The notes beneath the pieces were generated by a model that saw nothing but the letters and a program-made list of their open reading frames with translations, did no database searches and was not told where the DNA came from. The translations under genes were made by a program, and so were the position numbers. Positions 9,484 to 16,523 of a stretch of 53,411 nucleotides of DNA are shown piece by piece. Origin of the DNA: Hanamia caeni (GTDB lineage Bacteria; Bacteroidota; Bacteroidia; Chitinophagales; Chitinophagaceae). The stretch is taken from contig NZ_RJJR01000022.1 of assembly GCF_003721595.1 (NCBI RefSeq), positions 1 through 53,411 of the forward strand. Reading direction: 5' to 3'. How positions within the stretch are numbered: position 1 is the first letter of the stretch; the number at the start of each line of letters is the position of its first letter.

Positions 9484-9502
9484 GGCTCCTTTTTCAGGAG
9501 CC
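9484..9502. terminator. Hairpin terminator or attenuator after susD2
   Basis: GGCTCCT (9484-9490), a TTTTC loop, and AGGAGCC (9496-9502) form a perfect 7-bp GC-rich stem. On the minus strand the stem is followed by TTATTTTT, so it can end the susC2-susD2 transcript 5 bp past the susD2 stop codon. On the plus strand it is followed by GTTTTTT. It separates susCD2 from the three hydrolase genes, which would then be expressed by read-through or from a separate promoter. Confidence 0.8.
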
Positions 9503-9507
9503 GTTTT

Positions 9508-11295
9508 TTACCATCCGGGATTTTGTCCCAGTTTCGGATTTTTTAATAATGCAGATTCCGGTATAGGATAATAATATTTTTTATCAGACCATTCTCTTGG
9601 AGAATTGTTCAACCATATCAATTCGCCATAAGTACCATTTCTCAATTGTTCAGGATTTACCTTACCGCTTATCGTTGGCGCTACATTCACATATTGCACG
9701 CCTTGCACGGGGCTTGAAGGCGCTTCCTGCACAAAAGCTACATCCGGTTTGCCATCAAGGTTTAGATCCATAAGTGTATTTAAAGAAGGCACGTAAAACC
9801 CATTCCATTCCTGTTCCAGCAACTCTCCCTTTTTCCATCTCATTAAATCGTCAAAGCGGAATCCTTCCCATGCCAATTCAATGCTTCTTTCTCTCCTGAT
9901 TTCAAGAAGTGTAGCATCAGAAATTTCAGGAAAATAATTCTCCTGTAAATAAGGATCAGCTTCTGTAGGCTTTGAAGTCAAACCACCGGTAATGCCGGCC
10001 CGCGCCCGAAGCGCTCCGATTGTATTGCTCCAATCTTCGTCTGTAAATGTGCCTAATTCTTCTTTTGCTTCAGCATAGTTTAAAAGTATTTCTGCATAAC
10101 GAATTACCGGAACTGAATTAATACTTACTGTACCCTGGTCGTATTTTGTATCATCAAGACTGTATTTTATGGGTTGGTAACCGGTATAGGTATAAGAAAA
10201 ATCAGGAGGCGCAGGGATTACGCTTCCACCGTTTATTCTTGTATATCCGGGGGTGCGGATGGTTTGCTGAAGGCGGCCGTCACGGTTTTGTGTTTCTTCG
10301 GTAAATACCATGGTTTTATGTCCGGGCATATCAGTGAACGGCGTACCATCAATATTAAGGTAGGTGTTTACAAATGTCCGGTCGAAGCTCAGCCGATTGC
10401 CATAGGTAGAACTTGTCCAGTACCAATTGGCATCGCTAAAGACTGCAAGGTTGGGATCTGTTACGTCTATCAGAATGTCTTCATTTGTTATGGGCTGGGT
10501 GCTAATAAACAATTGGCGATACGATTTAGTGGGTCCCCCGGCCTGGTTCAGGCTAAATTTACCGGAAGAAATTACTTGCTGAGCAGCATCTGCCGCTGCG
10601 GTAAGCCAATCATTTACAGTAGACTGAAGGTTTAATTCGGTATGATATTTCCTGAAGGTACCTTCATACAGGCATATTCTCGACTTCATGGCATAAGCTA
10701 CCCATTTCGTAATAAGGCTCCTGGTTTGATCATCAGTGACGGTGATATTTTCAGTGGCATAATTCAGATCAGCCAATACAGAATCCATCACCAGCTTACG
10801 TGGATCGCGCGCTTTATACAATTCTGTTGAATCATTCACGTCAAGCGGTTTGCCATACCAGGGCACATCGCCAAATCTTTTTACCATCTGAAAATACCAC
10901 CACGCCCTAAAGAGCCGCGCAATGCCGTTGTAATTATTTCTCACATCTTCCGGAACATTCGGATTGGTATTATTAGCAAGAAAATAATTAATATTTCTCA
11001 GGTCGCCCCAATCCCATCCTGAACTTTGTGTAGCATTATAAACGTTAGGGCGCAGGTAATCAGGCACCTCAGTGCGGGCGGCATAATCGCTCATGGCATC
11101 CCCTCTCATAATGTCTCCGGTACTGGGAATAATTGTATAAAAAGAGTTAACATACAGTTGCAGACCCGCTTCATTGCTGAACACTGCATCCCTGGTGGCG
11201 GTTGCTTTTGGCGCCTGGTCTAAAATCTTTTTACACGATGTAAAAAGAACCGCTACCCCAAAAACGTAAATGAGTTTTTTATATATTGAGTTCAT
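9508..11295 (-). CDS. SusD/RagB-family outer-membrane lipoprotein (pair 2)
   Basis: A 595-residue SusD-type ligand-binding lipoprotein. The signal peptide ends LFTSC with Cys21 as lipidation site. SusD hallmarks include GIARLFRAWWYFQMVKRFGDVPWY in the N-terminal TPR-like half. The C-terminal half has IRYAEILLNYAEAKEELG and RRERSIELAWEGFRFDDLMRW. The protein ends with NPKLGQNPGW. The gene follows susC2 by 19 bp on the same strand and is followed within a few bases by a hairpin terminator. It differs substantially from the SusD at 91-1776, so the two pairs are not a simple recent duplication and may bind different parts or forms of the substrate. Confidence 0.95.
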   Translation of the reverse strand: MNSIYKKLIYVFGVAVLFTSCKKILDQAPKATATRDAVFSNEAGLQLYVNSFYTIIPSTGDIMRGDAMSDYAARTEVPDYLRPNVYNATQSSGWDWGDLRNINYFLANNTNPNVPEDVRNNYNGIARLFRAWWYFQMVKRFGDVPWYGKPLDVNDSTELYKARDPRKLVMDSVLADLNYATENITVTDDQTRSLITKWVAYAMKSRICLYEGTFRKYHTELNLQSTVNDWLTAAADAAQQVISSGKFSLNQAGGPTKSYRQLFISTQPITNEDILIDVTDPNLAVFSDANWYWTSSTYGNRLSFDRTFVNTYLNIDGTPFTDMPGHKTMVFTEETQNRDGRLQQTIRTPGYTRINGGSVIPAPPDFSYTYTGYQPIKYSLDDTKYDQGTVSINSVPVIRYAEILLNYAEAKEELGTFTDEDWSNTIGALRARAGITGGLTSKPTEADPYLQENYFPEISDATLLEIRRERSIELAWEGFRFDDLMRWKKGELLEQEWNGFYVPSLNTLMDLNLDGKPDVAFVQEAPSSPVQGVQYVNVAPTISGKVNPEQLRNGTYGELIWLNNSPREWSDKKYYYPIPESALLKNPKLGQNPGW

Positions 11296-11314
11296 AATTG
11301 TTGAATTTAAAAAA

Positions 11315-14300
11315 TTAAAAAGTAATATTCAGGCCGAGCGTAACGCTCTTAAGTATCGGGTAATTTTGGCCATCTCCATTACCTCCGGAAGTGAGATCAC
11401 GATCGGAACCGTGGATGCTTTCCGGATCAATATTATGATCGGTAATTTTAAACATGGGCGATGTAATCCACAAATTTTCTCCGGAAACATATACCCGTGC
11501 ATTGGTCATTTTCAGTTTAGAGACGAGGCTCAAGGGAAGATTATAACCCAACTGTATATTTTTTAACCTGAGATAGGCTGCATTTTGAAGATACTTTGTT
11601 TGAAGCACGCTCAATTCGCGCTGGCCGGATAAGGCCACATAGCCTCTGTACCGCGGCCAGTAAGCATTGGGGTTATCTTCTGACCAGATTTTCCCTAACT
11701 GGGATTTCAAAGCTGCATTATATGGCCTGTTATATTGCCCCCAAAATGCATCAGCATCGCTGCTGGGATACCAATCTTGTCTGCCTGTTCCCTGGAAAAA
11801 AGCAGCAAAAAAGAAATTGTTCCAGTCTGCGTTGAGGCCAAACCCGTAAGTGTAACGCGGGGTGGTATTTCCGATACGTACCAGGTCGCCGGGATTGTCA
11901 ACTGTGGCATTTCCCCTGCTGATTACGCCATTTTTATCCAGGTCTTTATATTTTATATCACCCGGAAGCCATACTGAAGAGTTATTGCTCACATTGGCGT
12001 TCATTGCCTGTGCCTGATCCACATCTGCGGCAGTCCAGTAACCGTCTGTCACATATCCCCAAAGCTCACCTACTTTCTGTCCCACATAATAGTCGGTCAG
12101 ATTTCTGTTCGGATTATTAAATTTGGTAATTATCGCTTCGTAATGCGCAGCATTCAGCGTAATGCCATAATGAAACGGTTTGGAACCGGCATTGAATTGA
12201 TCCTGCCATGATGCCGTTACTTCCCAGCCTGTGGTTTTCAAATCTGCAAAATTTCCTTTTGGTACGGCCGCTCCGAATACATCAGGCAGTGTAGGCCCTA
12301 CTGTAAACATGTTGGTAGTTTTTCTTACGTATACATCACCGGTAAATGAAAGACGGTAATTAAGAAAACTTGCATCTAATCCCAAATCTTTTGTGGTAGA
12401 AGTTTCCCAGGTAAGGCCACTCGGGATTACGCCTGGCCTGCTGGTGACTTGTGGCCTTTGGCCATTTAAAACCCTTGAAGATTGGGAAATATTCAACTGT
12501 TCCAGGAATTGATAAGAAGCAATATTTCCATTTCCAAGAGAACCATAAGATGCCCTGACCTTTACATCTGAAATTGCTTTTTCCGGCACATGCCAAAAAG
12601 GTTCCTGCGACAACCTCCATCCGGCAGATACAGATGGGAAAAAACCAAATTGCTGATCAGCAGGGAACTTGGATGATCCATCATACCTTCCGTTTACTTC
12701 CAGCAAATAGCGGCTTTTATAATCATAGTTGAATCTGAAAAATCCTCCTAAAATATCCCATTGCTCCCATCCTCCGTTGGTAGTAATGGATTGTCCGAGA
12801 GCAAGGCTGATATCCTGCGCGTCAGGAAAAATGAGCCCGTTCCGTTGCTCCTGGATTCTTTTAAAAATAGACTGTTCAAAATTGTAACCTAACAGGGCTT
12901 TAAAATGATGAACATTATTGAAAGTGTTTTCATATTGGCCATACAAGTTTGCCGCGATATAGCTTGTTTTGTCGTATCGTTCCTGCAAATCGTTTGTATT
13001 TAAACCCACATAATTTATAATACCAGGTTTAGTGCTGTATGGAACCGGCACTCTTTTTTGCTGACGGTTAAAATTGGTATTCTGATAAGTGAAATCACCA
13101 TTGATTTTTACTTTGTCATGAAACAATTTGGCCACAAATCCTGTCGTATTCCGCACTTCATTCGTAACCATGTCTATTCCGTTTTTACCGTAATACATAT
13201 CCCCAACTGTATAGGCGGCTGAATATGTAAGTGTGCCATCAGGGTTAAGCAAAGGCGCAGAAGTGTGCGCTTCATCTGACATATTTCGCCATATGCCGCC
13301 GCCTTCGCCCACATTGAGCGGGTTGTGATATTTTACATTTGCATAGGAAGTATTGTTATTAATTTCAAGCCATTTAAAAACCTGGACAGAGCCTTTCGCC
13401 CTGAAATTATAAGTATTGTAATCATCTGAATTGTACCTGAAAATCCCTGATTGGTTAAAAAGCCGACCGGTGATGTAAAAACTCGCTTTATCACTACTGC
13501 CCGATACGGACAGATTTTGGTCAGTAGCAAAATTATGGTCTTTATACAATAGCTTATACCAGTCTGTATTGGCATAATAGACATATTCGCCCTGGTCGTT
13601 TATTTCCGTTTTTGGAAGACTGGGATCTTCATTATGCTTTTGAAAAGCATCAAGATATTCCTGTGAAAATTTTTGAGTTTTATTTATATTTTTCGGAAGC
13701 TGGGTATAATTTGAACCAGCGGAATAAGCTTCGCTAAACATTTTTGCATATTCATATCCGTTGTTTACCTCATCAGGGATGGCTGTCGGGCTTTTAAATG
13801 AATAATTAGATGAATAAGCAATAGCAGTTTTTCCTTTTTTAGCGCTTTTAGTAGTAATAAGAACAACGCCAAAGGCGGCCCGCGCTCCGTAAATTGCCGA
13901 TGATGCAGCATCTTTCAAAACAGTAACACTTGCAACATCGTTGGGATTGATTAAGCTGGGATCGCCTTCCACGCCATCTATCAACACCAAAGCACTGCCA
14001 CCCTGCCCTATTGAAGTAGTGCCCCTTACATTATATGATGGTGATTGCGTAGGTTTTCCATCGAGCATCGTAATATTTAAGTTGGGAATTTGCCCCTGCA
14101 ATCCTTGCGTAAGGTTTGGCAATGACCGGTTATCAAGCACCTCACTGCTTACCTGGCTCACCGCTCCGGTTAAATTTGCTTTTTTCTGTGTGCCATACCC
14201 TACCACCACTACTTCGTTCAGATCTGATGCCGCTACTTTAAGTTCGATAGTAATAGTGGTGCTGCTGCCCACTTTCACCTCTTTGGTCTCGTACCCAACT

Positions 14301-14677
14301 GAGGAAACAGTAAGCGTTGCATTTTCAGGCACACTTAATGAAAACCTTCCAGTAGCTGTGGTTATTACGCCCTTATTCGTGCCTTTCACCTGCACCGATA
14401 CCCCTTGCAACGGGTTCCCATTTTGATCAGTAACAATACCGTTTATTTCGTGATCGAATTTGAAAACTGAAGCAGAAATGCTCTTGAGAGCATCGGAGTT
14501 TGAATGGCTTACCGCCGTCTTTGTTATGGGGTTCACCAACAAATTTGCAGGTTTTATACCCGCATACAATGATGCAGAACCCGCAAACGCCAGAAGACCG
14601 GTAATCGCTGCGCAACGCATCTTCTGTTGCAGCAATTCGCCCGGATGTTTTTTCGGGAATTGTAAATTTTTTCTCAT
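11315..14677 (-). CDS. SusC/RagA-family TonB-linked outer-membrane transporter (pair 2)
   Basis: A 1120-residue TonB-dependent channel. The N-terminus has a long basic lead (MRKNLQFPKKHPGELLQQKMR) before the hydrophobic signal segment. A carboxypeptidase-regulatory-like domain follows at about residues 78-150 (INGIVTDQNGNPLQGVSVQVKG). The plug has VVVVGYGTQKKANLTGAVSQV, VRGTTS and IYGARAAFGVVLITTKSAKKG. A beta-barrel ends in LGLNITF. Family length and order are normal. It pairs with the SusD at 9508-11295. Upstream lies a 722-bp region shared with the divergent LacI-type gene, with three operator-like sites about 340-590 bp from the start codon. Repression by that protein and release by an inducer from the substrate is the likely control. 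Confidence 0.95.
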   Translation of the reverse strand: MRKNLQFPKKHPGELLQQKMRCAAITGLLAFAGSASLYAGIKPANLLVNPITKTAVSHSNSDALKSISASVFKFDHEINGIVTDQNGNPLQGVSVQVKGTNKGVITTATGRFSLSVPENATLTVSSVGYETKEVKVGSSTTITIELKVAASDLNEVVVVGYGTQKKANLTGAVSQVSSEVLDNRSLPNLTQGLQGQIPNLNITMLDGKPTQSPSYNVRGTTSIGQGGSALVLIDGVEGDPSLINPNDVASVTVLKDAASSAIYGARAAFGVVLITTKSAKKGKTAIAYSSNYSFKSPTAIPDEVNNGYEYAKMFSEAYSAGSNYTQLPKNINKTQKFSQEYLDAFQKHNEDPSLPKTEINDQGEYVYYANTDWYKLLYKDHNFATDQNLSVSGSSDKASFYITGRLFNQSGIFRYNSDDYNTYNFRAKGSVQVFKWLEINNNTSYANVKYHNPLNVGEGGGIWRNMSDEAHTSAPLLNPDGTLTYSAAYTVGDMYYGKNGIDMVTNEVRNTTGFVAKLFHDKVKINGDFTYQNTNFNRQQKRVPVPYSTKPGIINYVGLNTNDLQERYDKTSYIAANLYGQYENTFNNVHHFKALLGYNFEQSIFKRIQEQRNGLIFPDAQDISLALGQSITTNGGWEQWDILGGFFRFNYDYKSRYLLEVNGRYDGSSKFPADQQFGFFPSVSAGWRLSQEPFWHVPEKAISDVKVRASYGSLGNGNIASYQFLEQLNISQSSRVLNGQRPQVTSRPGVIPSGLTWETSTTKDLGLDASFLNYRLSFTGDVYVRKTTNMFTVGPTLPDVFGAAVPKGNFADLKTTGWEVTASWQDQFNAGSKPFHYGITLNAAHYEAIITKFNNPNRNLTDYYVGQKVGELWGYVTDGYWTAADVDQAQAMNANVSNNSSVWLPGDIKYKDLDKNGVISRGNATVDNPGDLVRIGNTTPRYTYGFGLNADWNNFFFAAFFQGTGRQDWYPSSDADAFWGQYNRPYNAALKSQLGKIWSEDNPNAYWPRYRGYVALSGQRELSVLQTKYLQNAAYLRLKNIQLGYNLPLSLVSKLKMTNARVYVSGENLWITSPMFKITDHNIDPESIHGSDRDLTSGGNGDGQNYPILKSVTLGLNITF

Positions 14678-14900
14678 TCTCTCGTTTTTAAAATATTTAG
14701 ATAAAGGTTATAAATTCATATTACCAGGCATTTAAACCAATGCCATAATTCTGATGCGGTGCAAGATTAGAAATGCATTATTACCCAATTATTATTGCAT
14801 TATTAAGAAATGATGAAATCACATCTAAACAAATCCTGTAAAGAACGGTAACTGCAAACTCTATCCCAAAGCATTCAATTCCGAAACACATAATTCTCTG

Positions 14901-14919
14901 ATGTGAAATTTTTTCACAT
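14901..14919. repeat. Inverted repeat in the presumed susC2 leader
   Basis: ATGTGAAA and TTTCACAT are perfect 8-bp arms around a TTT loop, followed on the plus strand by a run of six T. In the minus-strand leader of susC2 it could fold as a hairpin. It could also be a protein-binding palindrome. It resembles a CRP site, but the inner spacing between TGTGA and TCACA is 7 rather than 6. Function is unknown. Confidence 0.4.
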
Positions 14920-15020
14920 TTTTTCTGTTCTTTTTCAGACCAAAATAAAATAGTGGTTTGGGTAGCCATCAAGCCTTGCGTTTTCTTTGCGCATTCACGA
15001 TGCTAATTTCTATTTTTTTC

Positions 15021-15036
15021 ACGAAACAATTTCGAA
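15021..15036. promoter_or_regulatory. Operator-like site 2 (imperfect)
   Basis: ACGAAACAATTTCGAA keeps the left half-site ACGAAAC and most of the right half (TTTCG). It lies 31 bp centre-to-centre from site 3, about three helical turns, so the two would face the same side of the DNA. Confidence 0.5.
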
Positions 15037-15051
15037 ATATTTCTTTTATTT

Positions 15052-15067
15052 ACGAAACCGGTTTCGG
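15052..15067. promoter_or_regulatory. Operator-like site 3 (15 of 16 match to site 1)
   Basis: ACGAAACCGGTTTCGG differs from the perfect palindrome at 5079-5094 only in its last base. Its location between susC2 and the divergent lacI-type gene supports control of both by the same protein. Confidence 0.7.
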
Positions 15068-15252
15068 AAATTATTGTTTAGTGTAATATTACGCAGAAAA
15101 ATAAAAAAGGATTTTTTGTAGCTTTACTATCAAAATTTGATTTGCGTGCTGAAATGTGCGCTATAATAAGTCCAGCCCAACATTCTTCTTTTTGTAAATG
15201 CTAAGACTAACTTTCTTCTTCAGCGAAAGGCACGTGGTATATTTCTTTGTTC

Positions 15253-15268
15253 ACGAAACCGCTTTGAG
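15253..15268. promoter_or_regulatory. Operator-like site 4 (imperfect)
   Basis: ACGAAACCGCTTTGAG keeps the left half ACGAAACCG and a degraded right half. It lies about 130 bp before the lacI-type start codon, a sensible place for autoregulation. Its centre is 201 bp from that of site 3. Confidence 0.5.
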
Positions 15269-15305
15269 AAACCAACAAGATTCAGTAAATTGAATAAAAT
15301 AAAAA

Positions 15306-15335
15306 TTGCTATTATTTATTGATTTGCTATGTTTA
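15306..15335 (+). promoter_or_regulatory. Possible promoter of the lacI-type gene
   Basis: TTG at 15306-15308, a 19-bp spacer, and TATGTTTA at 15328-15335 match the Bacteroidota TTG-17 to 23-TAnnTTTG pattern with one mismatch. It would give a leader of about 60 nt before the ATG at 15400. Weak consensus evidence only. Confidence 0.35.
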
Positions 15336-15399
15336 TCGGCTAAAATATTTCTTAGAGTTATCAGAAAGTTATTCGTTGCGTTCAACACAATCTATCCAA

Positions 15400-16419
15400 A
15401 TGAACAAAATAAATATGAGGCAGCTTGCAAAGGAATTGAAAGTTTCTGTTGCAACCGTTTCAAAAGCGCTGAATGACAGTCATGAAATAAGTGAACAAAC
15501 GAAAAAAAAAGTGCTGGAAGGTGCGTCGCGCCTCAATTATACCATCAATCCCTACGCAAGCAGCTTAAGGAATAAGAAAAGTAAAACTATTGCGGCAATT
15601 CTTCCTGAAGTAGCTGATCATTTTTTTTCATTAGCCATCAACGGAATCCAGGCCATAGCAGAACAAAATGGCTATCACGTTCTCATCTATCTTTCCCATG
15701 AAAAATTTTCAAATGAAATGGCCATCATTGAGGATTGCAAAAGTGGCAGGGTAGATGGCGTGCTTATTTCCGTAACAAGCGAAACTTCCAATGCCGATCA
15801 TCTTTTGAAACTTCAGCAGAAAAATATTCCTATCGTATTTTTCGACCGCGAGTTTGAAGGTTTTCCCGGCTCAAAGGTGGTTACAAATGATTTTGACAGT
15901 GGAAACCGGGCGGCAAAGCACTTATTCAAAAATGGCTGTACAAAAATTGCTTTTCTTTCAATCTCCTCATGCCTGAGTATTTGCAGAAAAAGAGCGGAAG
16001 GATTTAAAGCCGCTGCCACAGGATTAAAGATGCGCACTCATTCAGACATTGTGGTAATGGAGGCAGAAAACAACCAGGAACTGCAAAACAAAATAAGAAA
16101 ATTGCTTCGCAGTAAAAACAGGCCTGATGGCATTATTGCTTCCGTTGAACGCATCGCTATGGCCGTATATTTAGTTTGCAAAGAAATGGGAATTTCAATA
16201 CCAGGCCAGTTAAAAGTGGTGGCTTTTTCCGCAATCGAAACAGCATCCATATTGAATCCATCGCTCACCACCATTACGCAACCTGCATTTGAAATAGGAA
16301 GCGCTGCTGCTGAATTGCTTTTTAAACAAATGAAAAAAAGGTCAGCGGATGTTGATGAAGAGACTATAATATTACCTTCTATACTTATCGAAAGAGACTC
16401 TTCATCGCACCATGCCTGA
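15400..16419 (+). CDS. LacI/PurR-family transcriptional regulator
   Basis: A 339-residue DNA-binding regulator. An N-terminal LacI helix-turn-helix (MRQLAKELKVSVATVSKALNDSHEIS, with the VSVATVSKAL recognition helix) is followed by the hinge region (LNYTINPYASSLR). A periplasmic-binding-protein-like sensor domain follows (KTIAAILPEVADHFFSLAINGIQ, then VDGVLISV, FDREFEG, ASVERIAMAVY and TTITQPAFEIGSAAAELL). The frame is open from a TTG at 15319, but the ATG at 15400 lies just before the HTH and matches the family's normal N-terminus. Divergent from susC2, it is flanked by three operator-like sites and shares a fourth with susC1. It probably represses both susCD pairs and itself until it binds a small breakdown product. 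The effector is unknown; sugars or polyols are typical for the family. Confidence 0.93.
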   Translation: MNKINMRQLAKELKVSVATVSKALNDSHEISEQTKKKVLEGASRLNYTINPYASSLRNKKSKTIAAILPEVADHFFSLAINGIQAIAEQNGYHVLIYLSHEKFSNEMAIIEDCKSGRVDGVLISVTSETSNADHLLKLQQKNIPIVFFDREFEGFPGSKVVTNDFDSGNRAAKHLFKNGCTKIAFLSISSCLSICRKRAEGFKAAATGLKMRTHSDIVVMEAENNQELQNKIRKLLRSKNRPDGIIASVERIAMAVYLVCKEMGISIPGQLKVVAFSAIETASILNPSLTTITQPAFEIGSAAAELLFKQMKKRSADVDEETIILPSILIERDSSSHHA

Positions 16420-16523
16420 TGGTTTGCAATAAATAAGTTCAGAAAGATATTTTCAAAAAGCCTAATAGTTTTTGAATAAATAATATATTGCGGCCTTTTC
16501 AGACTTTCCTTATTCAATTTGAT

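Larger units (their letters stand above)
14678..15399. other. 722-bp divergent control region between susC2 and the lacI-type gene
   Basis: This AT-rich spacer holds three operator-like sites (15021, 15052, 15253), a 19-bp inverted repeat (14901-14919) on the susC2 side, and a possible promoter for the regulator (15306-15335). No gene was recognised inside it. I found no convincing TAnnTTTG box for susC2, although its leader must be long (more than 300 nt) if transcription starts near the operators. Confidence 0.6.

Noticed and set aside
10174..10635. 153-codon plus-strand open frame inside susD2
   Set aside because: Antisense to a strongly supported SusD; composition is unlike a real protein and no motif was seen.
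13941..14426. 161-codon plus-strand open frame inside susC2
   Set aside because: Antisense shadow of the SusC2 plug region, the same kind of artefact as in susC1.
14901..14919. CRP-type binding site
   Set aside because: The arms resemble TGTGA and TCACA, but the spacing is 7 instead of 6, and no CRP-type regulation can be shown here. Kept only as an inverted repeat.
15319..15399. N-terminal extension of the LacI-type protein from a TTG
   Set aside because: The 27 extra residues do not look like the family and the ATG at 15400 directly precedes the helix-turn-helix.
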